Shown here in pieces: positions 44,915-57,170 of a stretch of 64,000 nt of DNA (position 1 is its first letter; the number at the start of each line of letters is the position of its first letter). Below the pieces are notes generated by a model. The model was not told the DNA's origin. It worked only from the letters and a program-made list of their open reading frames with translations, and searched no databases. The stretch is from Podospora comata (Eukaryota > Ascomycota > Sordariomycetes > Sordariales > Podosporaceae), in NCBI GenBank assembly GCA_017354895.1, contig CP071498.1, positions 4,085,645 to 4,149,644 of the forward strand, in the 5' to 3' direction. Made by a program: the position numbers and the translations under genes.

Positions 44915-47398
44915 TGCGAGAGATGGAAGGGAGGAAGCCGCTTGAGGAGAGATATCTTTCGAGTCCCAGACGCAGGAAGTCTGGTTCTTTTATCCCTCCT
45001 CACGACACCCTCGCAACTCGGGAGGTGGAGTCCCAGGAGCAGTGAATCATTTTGACGCCCGGCTTGCGCCGCTTGGGCTCAACTCGCCACTATTTGGACT
45101 CTGAACAGCTCCATTCACAATGTGATGGTGCTAGTGAACCGATAGTCTTGTCAATCGGATCGTGATGGTGGTGGGCACGGGGCAAGACGGCAAGAACTTC
45201 CTTGAGTCGTCAAGTTGTAGAGCTCATGAACTCAAATCCGAGGAAAGTGCAAGCGTGGATGCATCCACCATCTTCAATATCACGCTGGGGTGTTTGGCCA
45301 AGATCCTTGTGGTGGATGCATCAGTCATAAAGTGGCCCCAGGTGACTGACGAGCGCCTCTTCCTTTGCATTCGGTGTGTGCTAAAAGGGGAATTCTTACC
45401 CTTGATTATTGGCACCAAGAGCATGCAACGAGAGCCTCGCGGCGTGGCAGCCACACGGGGTGGTCGAGACAGAGAGGCCTTGTTATCGATATCTTCCTAC
45501 CCCAGTCTGACCGTTTGTTTCCCAAGGAATGTGGTTTGCTTAGCCGAGATAAGCTTTGTCAAGACACTAACATCGAAAGGGCCGTTGACGGCTTGGTTTC
45601 CCCAAGGCCGACGGTATACTTGGCGTTCAATAAATTGAAGCTTAGCAGCGGGCATCACGGTGGGATCACAACACCAATGTCCTGTATTAGGGCTCAGGTC
45701 TAGACTTTGCCACGAGATCAGGGAATCTCCAGGCACGATTCTGCACTTGGCTTCTTCCATATGTTTCCCCGAAGAGCTAGATGCTAGCTCCTGACTTAAA
45801 CCGATGGCGCTACTAGCGCCTGACTCCCGCATATGGATCGCTCTTCCTTTATCCTCTTTTGATTTTCTATCTCGTATTCTTGGCATCGTGTCCAGGATGC
45901 TACCCGACGGATTCCGAGCCCATGTTTCAACTCATTTGCTTCTTTACAGCTTCTGTCGAAGCGCGATGGAGTACGTGAATGATGCATGTTTGCGGCGAGA
46001 AAAGGGGCAAGGGGGAAATGATTGGACCGAGCTCTTCATGTCCACAACCTTGACTCCCATGTCATACATGTCAGCCCTTGTCAACTTGCCCGCCATACAG
46101 CCCAAGCCTTGCATCATGTCAGACGTTTTCATCGCTGTATCGTCTGCCACTGCCGGATTGACATTGACCCGACTGACTGACGAGGGAGTGTTTCCGTCGA
46201 TGCAGCAGCTCTGGTTCGGCACTTCTAAACGAACACAACAAGCGAGCTCGGCTGGGGGCGGAGTTAGCGTCGTGGTTGCATCTCCGCACGGCACGACCCA
46301 CGAATGCTACCCTAAATCCGAATTATTGACAGTCGTCTGTGATGGCTGCTCCCGCGCTAAGCCTTGTACATATTGGGAGTGAACACGAGCAGACGGAACT
46401 TTCCCCGCACCCTACTTCGATGGCTTGCCAGCTGCACATGTCAAGACAAAGGTGCCCACAATCCTCCGCGGATGCATACAGACACAAGGAGCAGGAATAC
46501 GCGACATCTGTCGGGTAGACTTGCTGCTGCCGGAACCAATATGATAATCGATAGTCCAACTCCCATCAAAAAAATGAGCTTGTTTCTCTAGAAAGGTGTA
46601 TGAAACCGAGCGAGTTGAACTATTGGGTTCTTTGGACGCAGCACGGTGAATCTATTTTGAGAGAGCTCGGGAGCTCCCAGTGCTCAGGCCCGCTCCAGGC
46701 CTGCCGCGGGTGGCGAACCGTGGTTGAGGCTCGGCAGTTTGGTCGATCTTGTGACATGGCCGGTATAGTATCGGTGTTTGCTCTGTCTGTCCTGTCTCGC
46801 TTAATCTACGGTGGTAGTATGTATCAGAGGGTGTCAGTTCGAGGCTTTTAGCTAAGGGATGCAAACCCACTGACAGACCTACCCCTTGGTCATCACCAAG
46901 CAGCCAAGCATCCTCGAACCTTAGGTTTCATTGTCTTTGTAAATACTCCTTGGCAAGTATCTGAGAGCGACATCCTCCTGCAGTGGGTCGGCTGGGCCGC
47001 AGTCGCTCACCATTTCCGTAATGAGATGCGAGGTATCAACATGGACAACACCATGTCTATGTCGCCCCTTGAGCTCGGGGGCCATCTCTACGGCAATGCC
47101 CAGAATATCGAATCGTCGGATTGGGAAGGTACCTCGGGATCTGTTCAGAATTACTACCCAGTTGTCTACAATGAGTGAACCTTGGAAGGTCGAGCCGATG
47201 TGAATAGTCATGTAGTTGTGAACAAGTTGTACAAGGTGAAAAGACTGAACCGGTTGGAGTTGCCGAGATTATGTTGAGATGTTCAAAAGTATAAAGATAT
47301 AGGAAAGTTTCCTTGGGAAATCAGTTGGAATCAGTCACGGACAACCGGTTCCATCAAACCATTCATCACTGAACCATACACTGCCCAGACCTTGAGCC
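44915..47398. other. Long intergenic region, one possible coding fragment
   Basis: About 2.5 kb. A plus-strand frame from about 46852 to a stop at 47178 reads protein-like near its end (LLQWVGWAAVAHHFRNEM) but has no early ATG, and the minus strand is open there too. A 192-codon plus frame at 45804-46382 is not domain-like. I call no gene. Confidence 0.35.
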
Positions 47399-49482
47399 AT
47401 GTTTGTGCTCTTCCCACTTCTCTGCCTCGTTCTCGGGGCCTTGGGGGTTGACATCCCCATCTGGCTGGACGGAGCTCTTGTTGAGTGAGTGACACCAAAC
47501 GTTGGCTTTGTGGGCTTGAACACTGACCTGAGAAGTGCCACCGCCACCGATGATTCCTACAACACTGGAGGAACCATCTCGGTCAATGGATGGACAGTCC
47601 AGGTTCCCAAGAACATGTTGGTCACCTTTCCAGCGGCCTATGTGCCCTGGAAGAATTTTGTAGCTCAAAAGGCTGCCGTTATGGGATACGAGGTCAATGT
47701 ATGTCTCTCATATCATCCGACACCGTCGAGAATATACTAACCGAACAACAGGTCGCTGGTAACATTGTGAATGGCGTCTCGATCGCAGCCCAGATCATTG
47801 TTCAGGAATTCGCCATGGAGATCAATCAGGGCTACATTGAGGAGATCAACTTTGACGGCACCATGAAGATTCTGAACGGCCCCGTCATTCGAATCAACGA
47901 CCCCAATGCCGTCTTCTCGGCCGGCTATTCCTCCCCCTTCATGGTAGCCGATGACAAGAGCCCTAGTGTCAGCTCATTCTCTGGCTTCCCCATGTGTGTC
48001 CCTCGGTCGTCCAACGACACACTTTGCCCATCCTCGCAGCGGCCTGTTGTTGCTGGCACCCCACGCAGAATCTTGTAAGTACGAACCGGCTCAAAGGTGT
48101 CTATTGACTAACCCAAAGTAAACAGTCAAGCCCCCGACCCGTTGGTCATGGCTCCTTTCCTTCCTGGAGACTTTATCATGTACAGAGGCTTCCGCAACGC
48201 GCAGAACCAGCTCATCTGCTTCGACATTGTCGCCTGGAACGTTCAGATCACCACCACAGGCAGCCCAGCTTACATCAGAGTGGAAGAGACACTGGTTGGC
48301 GTATACACTCTCAACACCAATGCCGAGGTGGCCGAAACACGGTTCATCGGCTACACGAGTGATCCCAGCGTCACCGTCTCCATCAGCGCCATTGATATCG
48401 ATCCCTGCACCGGCCATGAAACCTACAGATCTATCGGTGTTGGACAGGCCCGTCCCGAAGAGGGTGGACGCAACAAGTGGATCGCGCGCATCGACGGGAC
48501 CACCCCTTCCATCTACACGCGTGAGTACCGCATGGTTGCCTCTAGCGGGACTGTGGTCACCAGGAACGGAATTGTAGCGGGCGAGTATGTCGCTCCCATT
48601 CTCGAGTGGATTCAACCCGAGCTCCTCGTTCCCGGCATCGAGCCCATCATCAACGAATATGCCGCCATGTCCCATTTGACTCGTGGTGTCGGTCCCGACG
48701 AGGATGGCAACATCTTTGGTCCCCTCGACCCCTTCCCCCAGTCCGGCGTCACCGTCTTCAACATTTCGACTTGCGCCGGGCCGGTCACCCCTGGAGAGCC
48801 GGGCGAGGGGGGGTCGCAGACACCCAACCCCCGTATCGATGCCACGATCCCCATCTCTGCCACCGGAAGCCAAGTTGCCACCGTTCCTCACACCAAGCGT
48901 CTCTACGTCCGTCACGATGACACCTTTACCCTTCGCGGCTACCAGGACAACAACAACATGGGCAGCAACGACACCCTGACCTGGAGCTGGTCCGTGTTGA
49001 CCGATCAGTCTGCTGGAACCCAGTCCAACCTTGCCACTTTCACTCCTTCGTCTGACTCCAAGTCCATCTCGGTTCGCTTCGCCAACTCTGCACCCACCGG
49101 GGAGTACGTGTTCCAGCTCGCCATTTCGTCGGCAAACCACAACACCACGGGTAACTTCACCTACACAGTTTCGCTGTTCTCTGGGCCGGATATCGTGTCG
49201 GTTAATGCCGTCACCTGGACGAGCGGCCAGAGTGGCACCATCGGTGTCACTTGCAGCAGTTTGTATCTGGTTGACTGGAAGGTCAACATGCAGGTAACTT
49301 ATCCCGGTGACAGGGGCACCACAACCAGCGCTATGGCGGCAACTCCTCCCGGCAGTGGGTTGTGGTCCTTCTCCTCGAGACGGGTTGACCGGCCTGGCAC
49401 TATCACATGCAGGAGTGCACTCAACGGACAGGCAACGCGATCTGGGACCACGGCGAAGCGCGCGGTGCAGCTCAAGGCCTGA
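47399..49482 (+). pseudogene. Large secreted hypothetical protein with an in-frame stop at codon 30
   Basis: Exons 47399-47698, 47752-48074 and 48126-49482; introns of 53 and 51 nt (GTATGT, GTAAGT) keep one frame for 660 codons. The start gives a good signal peptide (MFVLFPLLCLVLGALGVDIP). Codon 30 (47486-47488) is TGA, in the middle of GALVE-stop-VTPNVGFVG, with the same frame continuing perfectly after it. There is no splice pair that removes it. The rest looks like a well-conserved extracellular protein: SVNGWTVQVPKNMLV, FDGTMKILNGP, RINDPNAVFSAGY, SFSGFPMCVPRS, FQAPDPLVMAPFLPGDFI. The C-terminal part (about 300 residues) is Thr/Ser-rich and beta-type. Function unknown. Either a very recent nonsense mutation or a sequencing error; readthrough seems unlikely because the context (TGA-GTG) is not the known TGA-CTA type. 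Confidence 0.72.
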
Positions 49483-49585
49483 GGTGGGAGAATAAGAGGG
49501 ACATATGTTTGCGAATGTTAGCTAGCATTTTGCCCGTGTCAAAAAAAATATAACCTTGTCTCGCCCTCATGCAAAAGTAATGTTT

Positions 49586-49668
49586 CGACCCACGCGCGAC
49601 TCGAACACGCAATCTTCAGAGGTAATTCTTAACCGAAATCTGACGCCTTACCATTTGGCCAGCGGGCC
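49586..49668 (-). tRNA. tRNA-Arg (anticodon UCG), with 11-nt intron
   Basis: Cloverleaf on the minus strand. Acceptor GGCCCGC pairs with GTGGGTC (two G-U), discriminator G. D-stem GCC/GGC, anticodon stem TCAGA/TCTGA. The loop holds anticodon TCG followed by G37, then the 11-nt intron TTAAGAATTAC at the canonical position. T-arm GCGTG-TTCGAGT-CGCGC. A TTTT run lies just downstream. Confidence 0.92.
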
Positions 49669-49829
49669 ACCAAGATTAGTAGTGTATGTTATTGGACACC
49701 TCTTCGTGTAAAAGGACCAGCCTCCTCTTTCGATAACTATAGTACTTGGAAAGTCGCACAGTGATAGGGTAGTCCCAGGTGACAAAAGCAAAATGTTGTG
49801 TACTATAAGGTCGTTAATATATACAAAAT

Positions 49830-49861
49830 CGATCCGCCCAGGGGTCGAACCTGGAACCTCC
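49830..49861 (-). pseudogene. 3' part of a tRNA gene cut off by an LTR
   Basis: Minus strand: part of the anticodon-stem/variable region, an intact T-arm (CCAGG-TTCGACC-CCTGG), the acceptor 3' half GCGGATC, a discriminator and then ATTTTG as terminator. The 5' half (expected to start GATCCGC) is missing because an LTR begins at 49862. Identity of the tRNA cannot be told, since the anticodon is lost. Confidence 0.75.
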
Positions 49862-50214
49862 TGTCACGGCTTGACACTCAGTGGGGCGCAGGCGTACCAC
49901 GGACCAATCAGAACAGGATTATTGGGATCGAGGATCGATCTAGAAGAGTCAATCCCAAAAGGGACAGTATCGATAGGATCGATGGTCGAGTCTATCGATC
50001 CAGGACAATGCCAGGCTTGGCACCGGGTCTATATATACGGAGGAACTGGCTAGTGTAGATAGACAGTTCCGCAGTATACAATTCAAGCTTATATTTACGG
50101 TATCTAGTATTTATATTAAAATATCTTATTATACACTATTTAGCTACACCGAGCCACGATTATTCAGAAGTACCTTCGACCAGTATCCCTTTTAGAGATT
50201 CTAGATAGGGGTTC
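49862..50214 (+). repeat. Truncated Ty3/gypsy LTR (copy 1)
   Basis: Starts TGTCACGGCTTGACAC and runs to AGGGGTTC, directly abutting the next LTR. Compared with copy 2 it lacks 25 bp between two CGGACCAATC direct repeats and the last six bases (GTCACA). Almost no RIP-type changes. Confidence 0.85.
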
Positions 50215-50601
50215 TGTCACGGCTTGACACTCAGTGGGGCGCAGGCGCACCACGGACCAATCGTTAGTATGGGAGCCCGGACCAATCAGAACGGGATTAT
50301 TGGGATCGAGGATCGATCCAGAAGAGTCAATCCCAAAAGGGATAGTATCGATAGGATCGATAGTCGAGTCTATCGATCCAGGACGGCGCCAGGCTTGGCA
50401 CCGGGACTATATATACGGAGGAACTGGCTAGTGTAGATAGATAGTTCCGTAATATATAATTTAAGTTTATAGTTACGGTATTTAATAATTATATTAAGAT
50501 AAGCTATTATTATATACTATTTAGCTATACCGAACTAAGATTATTCAAAAGTGCCTTTAACTAATGTCCCTTTTAGAGGTTCTAAATAGGGGTTCGTCAC
50601 A
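50215..50601 (+). repeat. 5' LTR of the chromovirus
   Basis: 387 bp, TG...CA ends. The upstream half is nearly unmutated and the downstream half is moderately RIPed. Includes CCAAT boxes and a TATA-like run, see separate entry. Confidence 0.88.
50257..50415 (+). promoter_or_regulatory. LTR promoter elements (two CCAAT boxes, TATA run)
   Basis: CCAAT at 50257-50261 and 50282-50286, and TATATATA at 50408-50415, spaced as a Pol II promoter; between them ATCGAT-rich direct and inverted repeats (for example GATCGATAGTCGAG). The same arrangement is seen in the other LTR copies. Confidence 0.5.
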
Positions 50602-50865
50602 CATTATATACTCACTTCAACTCTATTATAGATAAGTTAAAAGCGTTTTTTTACTACTATAACCAGACCTAAGAATATTTAAATAAAAGGCGTCCCGTTT
50701 AGCCTAGGTAGCGAGGGACCTTCTATTAGTACTAGACCTACACTTATTACCATAAAATAGGTCGTTAAGCGCCTTAAAGAGCTTAAAGAAAAAGCTTAGT
50801 AAACCCGGAAATAAATTATTATTATTACGACTGTACTTAAAGTAACCGTTAAGTTCCTAGCACCG

Positions 50866-51640
50866 GAGCGCTATAGAGGAGAAAAAGTAAAACTTAGAGG
50901 GTTCTTAATTTAACTTAAAATCTATTTTCGTTACTACCTAAACTAATTTATTAACGAAGAATTAAAAATAATCTTCGCGGCTATTAGACTTAAAGATAGG
51001 GCTCTCGCGTAGTTCGAACTTATTTTTAATAATTATTATAAGTAGGAGCCGGAAGATTAAGAAAAGATTACCGTAGAATACTTCGAGAACTATCGTATCT
51101 TTAAAACTAAATTTAAAAAGGTATTTAGGAAATATAATAAAGTAAAGCGCGCGTAAGAGAGGCTTATAAACCTACGTTAAACGCGCTTAGCGGCTAATTA
51201 CGCGGCTCTATTTAAGATCGATAGCTTATATAGTACTATTAACGATAAGGGATTAATATAACTCTTTTATAACGGCCTTAAAAAAAAAGTAAAAAATAAA
51301 TTATATAAGGAGTCGAGGCTTAATATTATCGATAAATATATTACTATAGCTATTTAGATCGACGATCGGTAATTTTAACGGTGTACGGAGAAGAAAGGTA
51401 GTCGGGATTACTATAGTAATAATAATAATAAAGGATACTTCGGTAATAACTATCTTAACGATAAATAAAAAAAAAGATATTTTAATATTAGTTACTCCGG
51501 TACTATATACGTAGGACCGATGGAAGTCGACGCTATATAATAATAGAAACTATAAGGCTGGAGTTAAGGTAAAAATAATTTTAAGTATTTTAATTACAGT
51601 AAAGTAAAATACTTTAAAAAAAATTATAAGGTATTTAAAA
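50866..51640 (+). pseudogene. RIPed gag of the chromovirus
   Basis: The reading frame with stops resembles a retroviral-type capsid (FINEELKIIFAAIRLKDRAL, EKITVEYFENYRIF). Cys-poor remnants of zinc knuckles lie near 51590-51640 (FNYSKVKYFKKNYK, where Tyr codons stand in for Cys as expected from G-to-A change). Non-functional. Confidence 0.75.
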
Positions 51641-52589
51641 GATTCGGATAGAAAAAAAAAATTATAGTAATTACTATATTAAAGGGACTAAGGGTTATAA
51701 AGGTCGTAGTTATTAGGTACTAGTAGGGCGGAATAATAAGCTTCGAGGAAAACTTTAATTAATACGCCGAATAAAAGGAAGTAAAGTTCTAAGAGCTACG
51801 GAAAATAGTAAAAAGGCTAAAAGCGGAGTACGAAGAAGGAGATCTTTAAATATAAGTATTATAGGATTAAGTAGTACGAGTTACTATAAATATCGTTAAA
51901 AAAGTTATTAATATTAAAATCACGAAGTTACTAAAAAATATATTTATATTTATATAATATATACCTTATAAGGGAAATATAGTGTAACTTTATTCTAGGT
52001 ATCCGGAGTATCGGAGAGTACTTTAGTTCTAGTATATTATATATAAATATATAAAGTATTATTAAAGTAAGTTACTATACGGCTACTGGCCGGTACGTAA
52101 AGTAAGTAAGGAAGGTAAGCTATAATTAGTTAAAAGGACTATAATAAAATAGGAGAGAGCTTAAGAGAAATTAAATAATTATATTTTATAAAAGGTTTAA
52201 AACCCGGTTAAATTAAAAGATAGCTTTTAGGTAATATAGTTTACTTTAAGGTACGCGAAATACTACCGTAAATATATAGACGGTAAGAATATAAATAATA
52301 GTATACGCTTATAGAAGGAAACTAAGTAAATATAGTTAAAGGACTTTATATTATTAATTAACCCGGAGTAGGAAAATACTTTTAAACAATATAACCGCTT
52401 AGGAAACGACTCGCGGCCCTTTGTAAAGGCTATTAACCTTTAACGGACTATAAATAGTATTTTCGTAAATATTAATATAAGGCGAAAGTATAAAATAACG
52501 ATCCGGCGTTCGTTAGCGAGGTCGTTACCGTATAGAGAGGAGGTAAAAAAAATAAATACCTTTAAATTATAATATATTAAAAAGATATT

Positions 52590-55500
52590 TAAGCGGTAAT
52601 ATTAGTAGACGGTAGTACGGAAATAAACTTAATTTCGTTATAGTTCGTACACTAGGCCCGTATACTATAAAAAAAAAAAGAAGGAATAGATCGTTATATA
52701 AGAACTATTTTTTACGTAAAAGGTTTATAGGGAAATATTACCCCTAAATATTATAGTTAAAAGAAAAATAATTTTAATTATTTTTAATATTATAAATATA
52801 GGACCCTCGAAAGATATAATTCTAAAGTAATTATAATATAAAAATTATAACCTAAATATTAATTAAAAAAATAGTAATTACCTATAATTAAAAGAGCTTT
52901 AAAAGTATTTAATTAACGATAAGAGATTAGAAATACGTATAGAGTAGAGTATAGGATAAGTACCCTCTATAGTACTACCGTAAGGAGCCTAAAAAATAAT
53001 AGTATACTTTATTAATATAGGTAGTAAGATCGAAAAAGTAAGGTTAACGACGTTAATAAAGATATTAGAGGTTAATAAATACGTTTACTATAATAATATA
53101 AAGAAAAGTAAAAAAAAGGTAGTACCGGTAAAATATCGAGGATATTTAGCCTTTATAATAAAGTATTTAAAGGGGCTTCTAGAGCGAAGGCCGTAGGACT
53201 ACGAAATTAAATTAAAAAAAGGAACTAAGCTACAGCTATTTAAGGTCTATTATACTAATAATAAATAGAGTAAAGAGCTACAGAAATACTTAAATAAGAA
53301 TTTAAAAAAAAATATATTAGGGAGTCTATATCGCTAGTAAGATACCCCGTATTTTTCGTATTAAAGAAAGATAGTAGTTTATAATTATATATAGATTACC
53401 GATAATTAAATAATAAAACGGTAAAAATAGTTACCCGCTACTATTAATATTTAAATTATAGAATTAATTAGTAGGGGTATAATACTTTATACGCTTAAAT
53501 ATATTTATCGGGTACGCCTATATACGGATTAAGGAAAAAGATAAATAGAAAATAGTATTTCGCATACCTTATAGCCATTTCGAGTATCTCGTAATACTAT
53601 TTAGGCTAATTAATATGCTTATAATATTTTAATCTCTTATTAACTATATAATATAGAAATACTTCGATAAAATAATAATATATTATCTCGATAATATTTT
53701 TATTTACTTATATACTTTAAAGGAATATAAGCGATATATACGAAAGATATTTAATACGCTATATAAAGCCGGACTCTTAATTAATAAGGAAAAGAGTAAG
53801 TTCTATATATAGAAAATAATATATTTAAGATATTTAATATCGCTAAGTAAGGTACGTATAAAACCTAAAAAATTACGGTAATTAAGGATTAGCCTACGCC
53901 GTAATTATAAATATATATTAAAGAATTTTTAGGGTTTATAAATTTCTACCGGATATTTATTTATAAATATATAAGTATTATGTAGTTACTTAATTATTTA
54001 ATTAAGAAAGACGTAGAGTTCTAGTGGGGGTAGGAAGAAAAGTAAGCTTTCTAGAAACTAAAAGAAGTTATTTTAAAAGACTTAATATTTAAATTATTAA
54101 ACCTTAATTAACTATTTAAAGTCGAGGTAAATATATTAAACTATACGATTGGTAAATAATTAAAATAATAAAACGATAACGGTAAACTATACCCGGTAAC
54201 CTTTTTTTTAAAAAAATTTAAAGGAATACGTTAAAACTATTTAATTTATAATAAAGAATTATTTACTATTATTAAAGCGTTTAAGGAGTAAAAATTATAT
54301 TTTAATAATATTAAATACGAAATATAGGTTTATATAAACTATAAGAATTTACGGTACTTTACTATTATAAAGGTCCTTAACGCGCGGTAAATACGGTAAT
54401 TAAAGTTTCTTTCGGAATTTAATTTTTAAATTAATTATAAGAAGGGTTCGGAAAACGTTAAGGTAAACGTATTTAACCGGTATACTAATTATTATAAGGA
54501 TATATTTAGGGAATTACTATTATTACTTAAGGAGGCGCTAAATAATACTTTTAAATATTTACTATAGCCGTAAATAAAGTATTACGTAGTATATCGCGAG
54601 AGGGCTATTTTTAATAAATATTAAAGGAAGTTAGGTAGTAATATTATAAAGTAATACTAGTAAGAAAAGCTAGAGCTATAGGGTATTTAAAAAGATAGTT
54701 AAGGAAAACTATAATATAAAAATCGAATATATATAAAGCTAGGTAATAGAATAATATTAATAATAAAGATTTATATATTAAAGTTCGGAGGATATATAGG
54801 TATTATTAAAACTATAGAAAAGATTAAATAGTACTTTAATTAGTTAAAGATTAAGGACAATATTAAAGAAGCTATTTAATTATACTATATATATAAAAGA
54901 ACGAGGGTTACGAAATATAAACCTTATAGATTTCTAAAGTTATTATTAATAGTAGAACGGCTATAGAGTTTAGTTACGATAAATTTTATTATTAAATTAC
55001 TAGAGTCTAAGGATATAATAACCGGTATTAAATATAATAATATATTAACGGTAATCGATAAGTTTATTAAGTAAATATATTTCTTACTTTATAAAGAAAT
55101 TTAGTCGGTAAAGTAATTAATAAATATAATATTATAGTATATTATAGTAATATATATATAATTAAAAAAGTTTATTACGGACCGTAATACTAAATTTATA
55201 TTAAAGTGTTAAAGAGCGTTAATAACGAGGCTAAGGGTAATAAATAAAGTATTATTAGCTTATTACCCTTAAATAAATAGTTAAACGGAACGGCTTAATT
55301 AAATTATAGAATAGTATTTATAGAACTATATTAATTTTAAATAGAACGATTAAATTAAACTACTATTTATAATATAGTTAGCGTATAATATATTATTAAC
55401 GGAGATTATAAAAGTTATATTTTTCTTTATAAATTTCGGTTACGAAATAAACTTACGGTAGGGACTTACGGTTAAAGTACTTAGGACTAGGGTTAAAGTA

Positions 55501-56065
55501 AATAAAATATATATATTTTATAGTAAGCTTAAGTAAAAACTAAAGTTTATAAAGGAAGGGTTACGGAAATACTATAATACTAAAAAGCTCGAAAGACTTT
55601 AAAGAAAAAAATATAATATTCCTTTCTATATATAATTTATATATTAAAAGACTTAATAAAAAGCTAAACTATAAAAAAGTAAGTCCGTTTAAGGTTAAAA
55701 GGAAAATATCGGAGACGGTATTCGAACTAGAGTTACTTAATATAATACGTTTATAGTTATATACTTTTTATATCTTACTTTTAGAGCCCGTACTACCGAT
55801 AAGTAAAACTAATATATAAATAGTAGCGGAAGACGAAGAAAAAAAGTACGATATAAAAGAGATATTAAATTTACGGCTTAATAAAGGTTAATTAGAGTAT
55901 TTAGTTAATTAGTTAGGATATTTAGCTATAGATAATTCGTAGGAACTAAAAGCGAACCTTAATTACTTAAATAAATAAAAAGAGTTTTATTAATAGTATT
56001 TAAACCGATTAAAATCTAAAGAAAAGAAATATACGTTTAAAAAGACTTTATTAAATTTTTTTAAA
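52590..56065 (+). pseudogene. RIPed pol (PR-RT-RH-IN-chromodomain)
   Basis: Protease remnant DGSTEINLIS near 52610. Reverse transcriptase remnants at about 53200-53750 include SHFEYLVILF and YYLDNIFIY (Y-x-DD mutated to DN). RNase H tail YKKGSENVKVNVFNR is near 54440, and integrase FITDRNTKF plus YYPQINSQTERLN near 55170-55310. A chromodomain at about 55820-55980 shows AEDEEKKYDIKEILNLRLNK followed by the LEYLV and LGYLA blocks. Stops fall where Gln and Trp codons are expected. Non-functional. Confidence 0.82.
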
Positions 56066-56072
56066 CGTAAAG

Positions 56073-56142
56073 AACCGTAGTAGGAATCGAACCTATACCT
56101 CCGACGTAATAGTTAATATATTATATACTATACTATAAGGTT
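56073..56142 (-). pseudogene. tRNA-like sequence inside the chromovirus (copy A)
   Basis: About 70 nt with acceptor-like ends (AACCTTA/TACGGTT, one mismatch) and a T-arm ATAGG-TTCGATT-CCTAC. The anticodon region is scrambled by RIP and cannot be read. Lies just after the chromodomain. Confidence 0.55.
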
Positions 56143-56284
56143 AATAGGTATAAGGGAATCTAGGCCTAATTAATATTATACGCTTTTACTACCGTAAAAA
56201 AAAATATATTATTAATAAGGTAGCTAAAAAAAGAGATCTATATTTAAATTTACGGAGAGGTATCTATAAATTTAAATATAGAAG

Positions 56285-56355
56285 AACCTCGATAGGAATC
56301 GAACTTATACTTTCGGTAAAAGAAGCCGACGTATTACGTATTATATTACGAGGTT
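56285..56355 (-). pseudogene. tRNA-like sequence inside the chromovirus (copy B), Lys-CUU-like
   Basis: 71 nt with a perfect acceptor stem AACCTCG/CGAGGTT, anticodon stem TCGGC/ACCGA (one RIP-type mismatch), loop TTCTTTT giving anticodon CTT, 4-nt variable region, and T-arm ATAAG-TTCGATT-CCTAT. Clearly tRNA-derived, degraded. Confidence 0.65.
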
Positions 56356-57170
56356 AGAAAGTATAAGGGGGTTTAAATATAAAGACTACTATATATTTTA
56401 ATTACTTTAAAAAGTGGAAGGCGCGTTACTAATAGTATCCTACGCGGTTAGGAAGGAAGGACCGGCCGTACCCGGATCTAAAAAGAAATTAGGTAACTAA
56501 TTAAAGCTTAAGGAAGGACCTAGGAAAGAAAAGTCGGAAAGAACGGTAGCGAAGGACTTTACTATAGAAGGATTCCGAAAATCTAAAGAAATAAAGACCG
56601 GAGGAAGGGCGTCGCTAAATAACGAAGTAGTTTATACCGCTAGCGTAGCCTCCTTCTATCGATACGCTTTAGCTCTTTAATACTATCGAGGCTACGAGAG
56701 ACGGCCGTAATTATTCGCTTAAACTATATTTATTTTTATAAACGTAGGCGGTTAATTTTCTAATTTAAGGCCGCGCGCTAGGATTTAGCCTTTACTATTT
56801 TAGTCTCTATCTAGTTATATTAAGAGATAACTTTACGGAGCTATTAGACGGATAACCCGCGGGCGTTATAGAGGGATTAGTTATACTTTATATAAAAAGT
56901 ATAACGTTTAGAAATAAAAAGGGAAATCTTATAAATAAAACTATACTTTTCGTAAAAAAAATAAATATACTTTATAATAATAGGAAACTATAGGATAGAA
57001 ATAAATAGCTCGTTACGATTCGCTATTTTCGGGTATAGAGATTTAGTACCGAGGTATACTTTACGTACGTAGTTAAATATCGTAAAGTATAATAAAAAGG
57101 AGAAAAAGGGGGAAACTTATAAATATTAGTAGATATAAGAGAGTAGGTTAGGCCGACGGGACTTCGGCCT

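Noticed and set aside
45804-46382. 192-codon plus-strand frame, with a minus-strand frame opposite
   Set aside because: Both strands are open and neither shows motifs or a plausible exon structure.
50602-56065. Functional retroelement coding capacity
   Set aside because: Dozens of stops and loss of catalytic codons; only remnants are readable.
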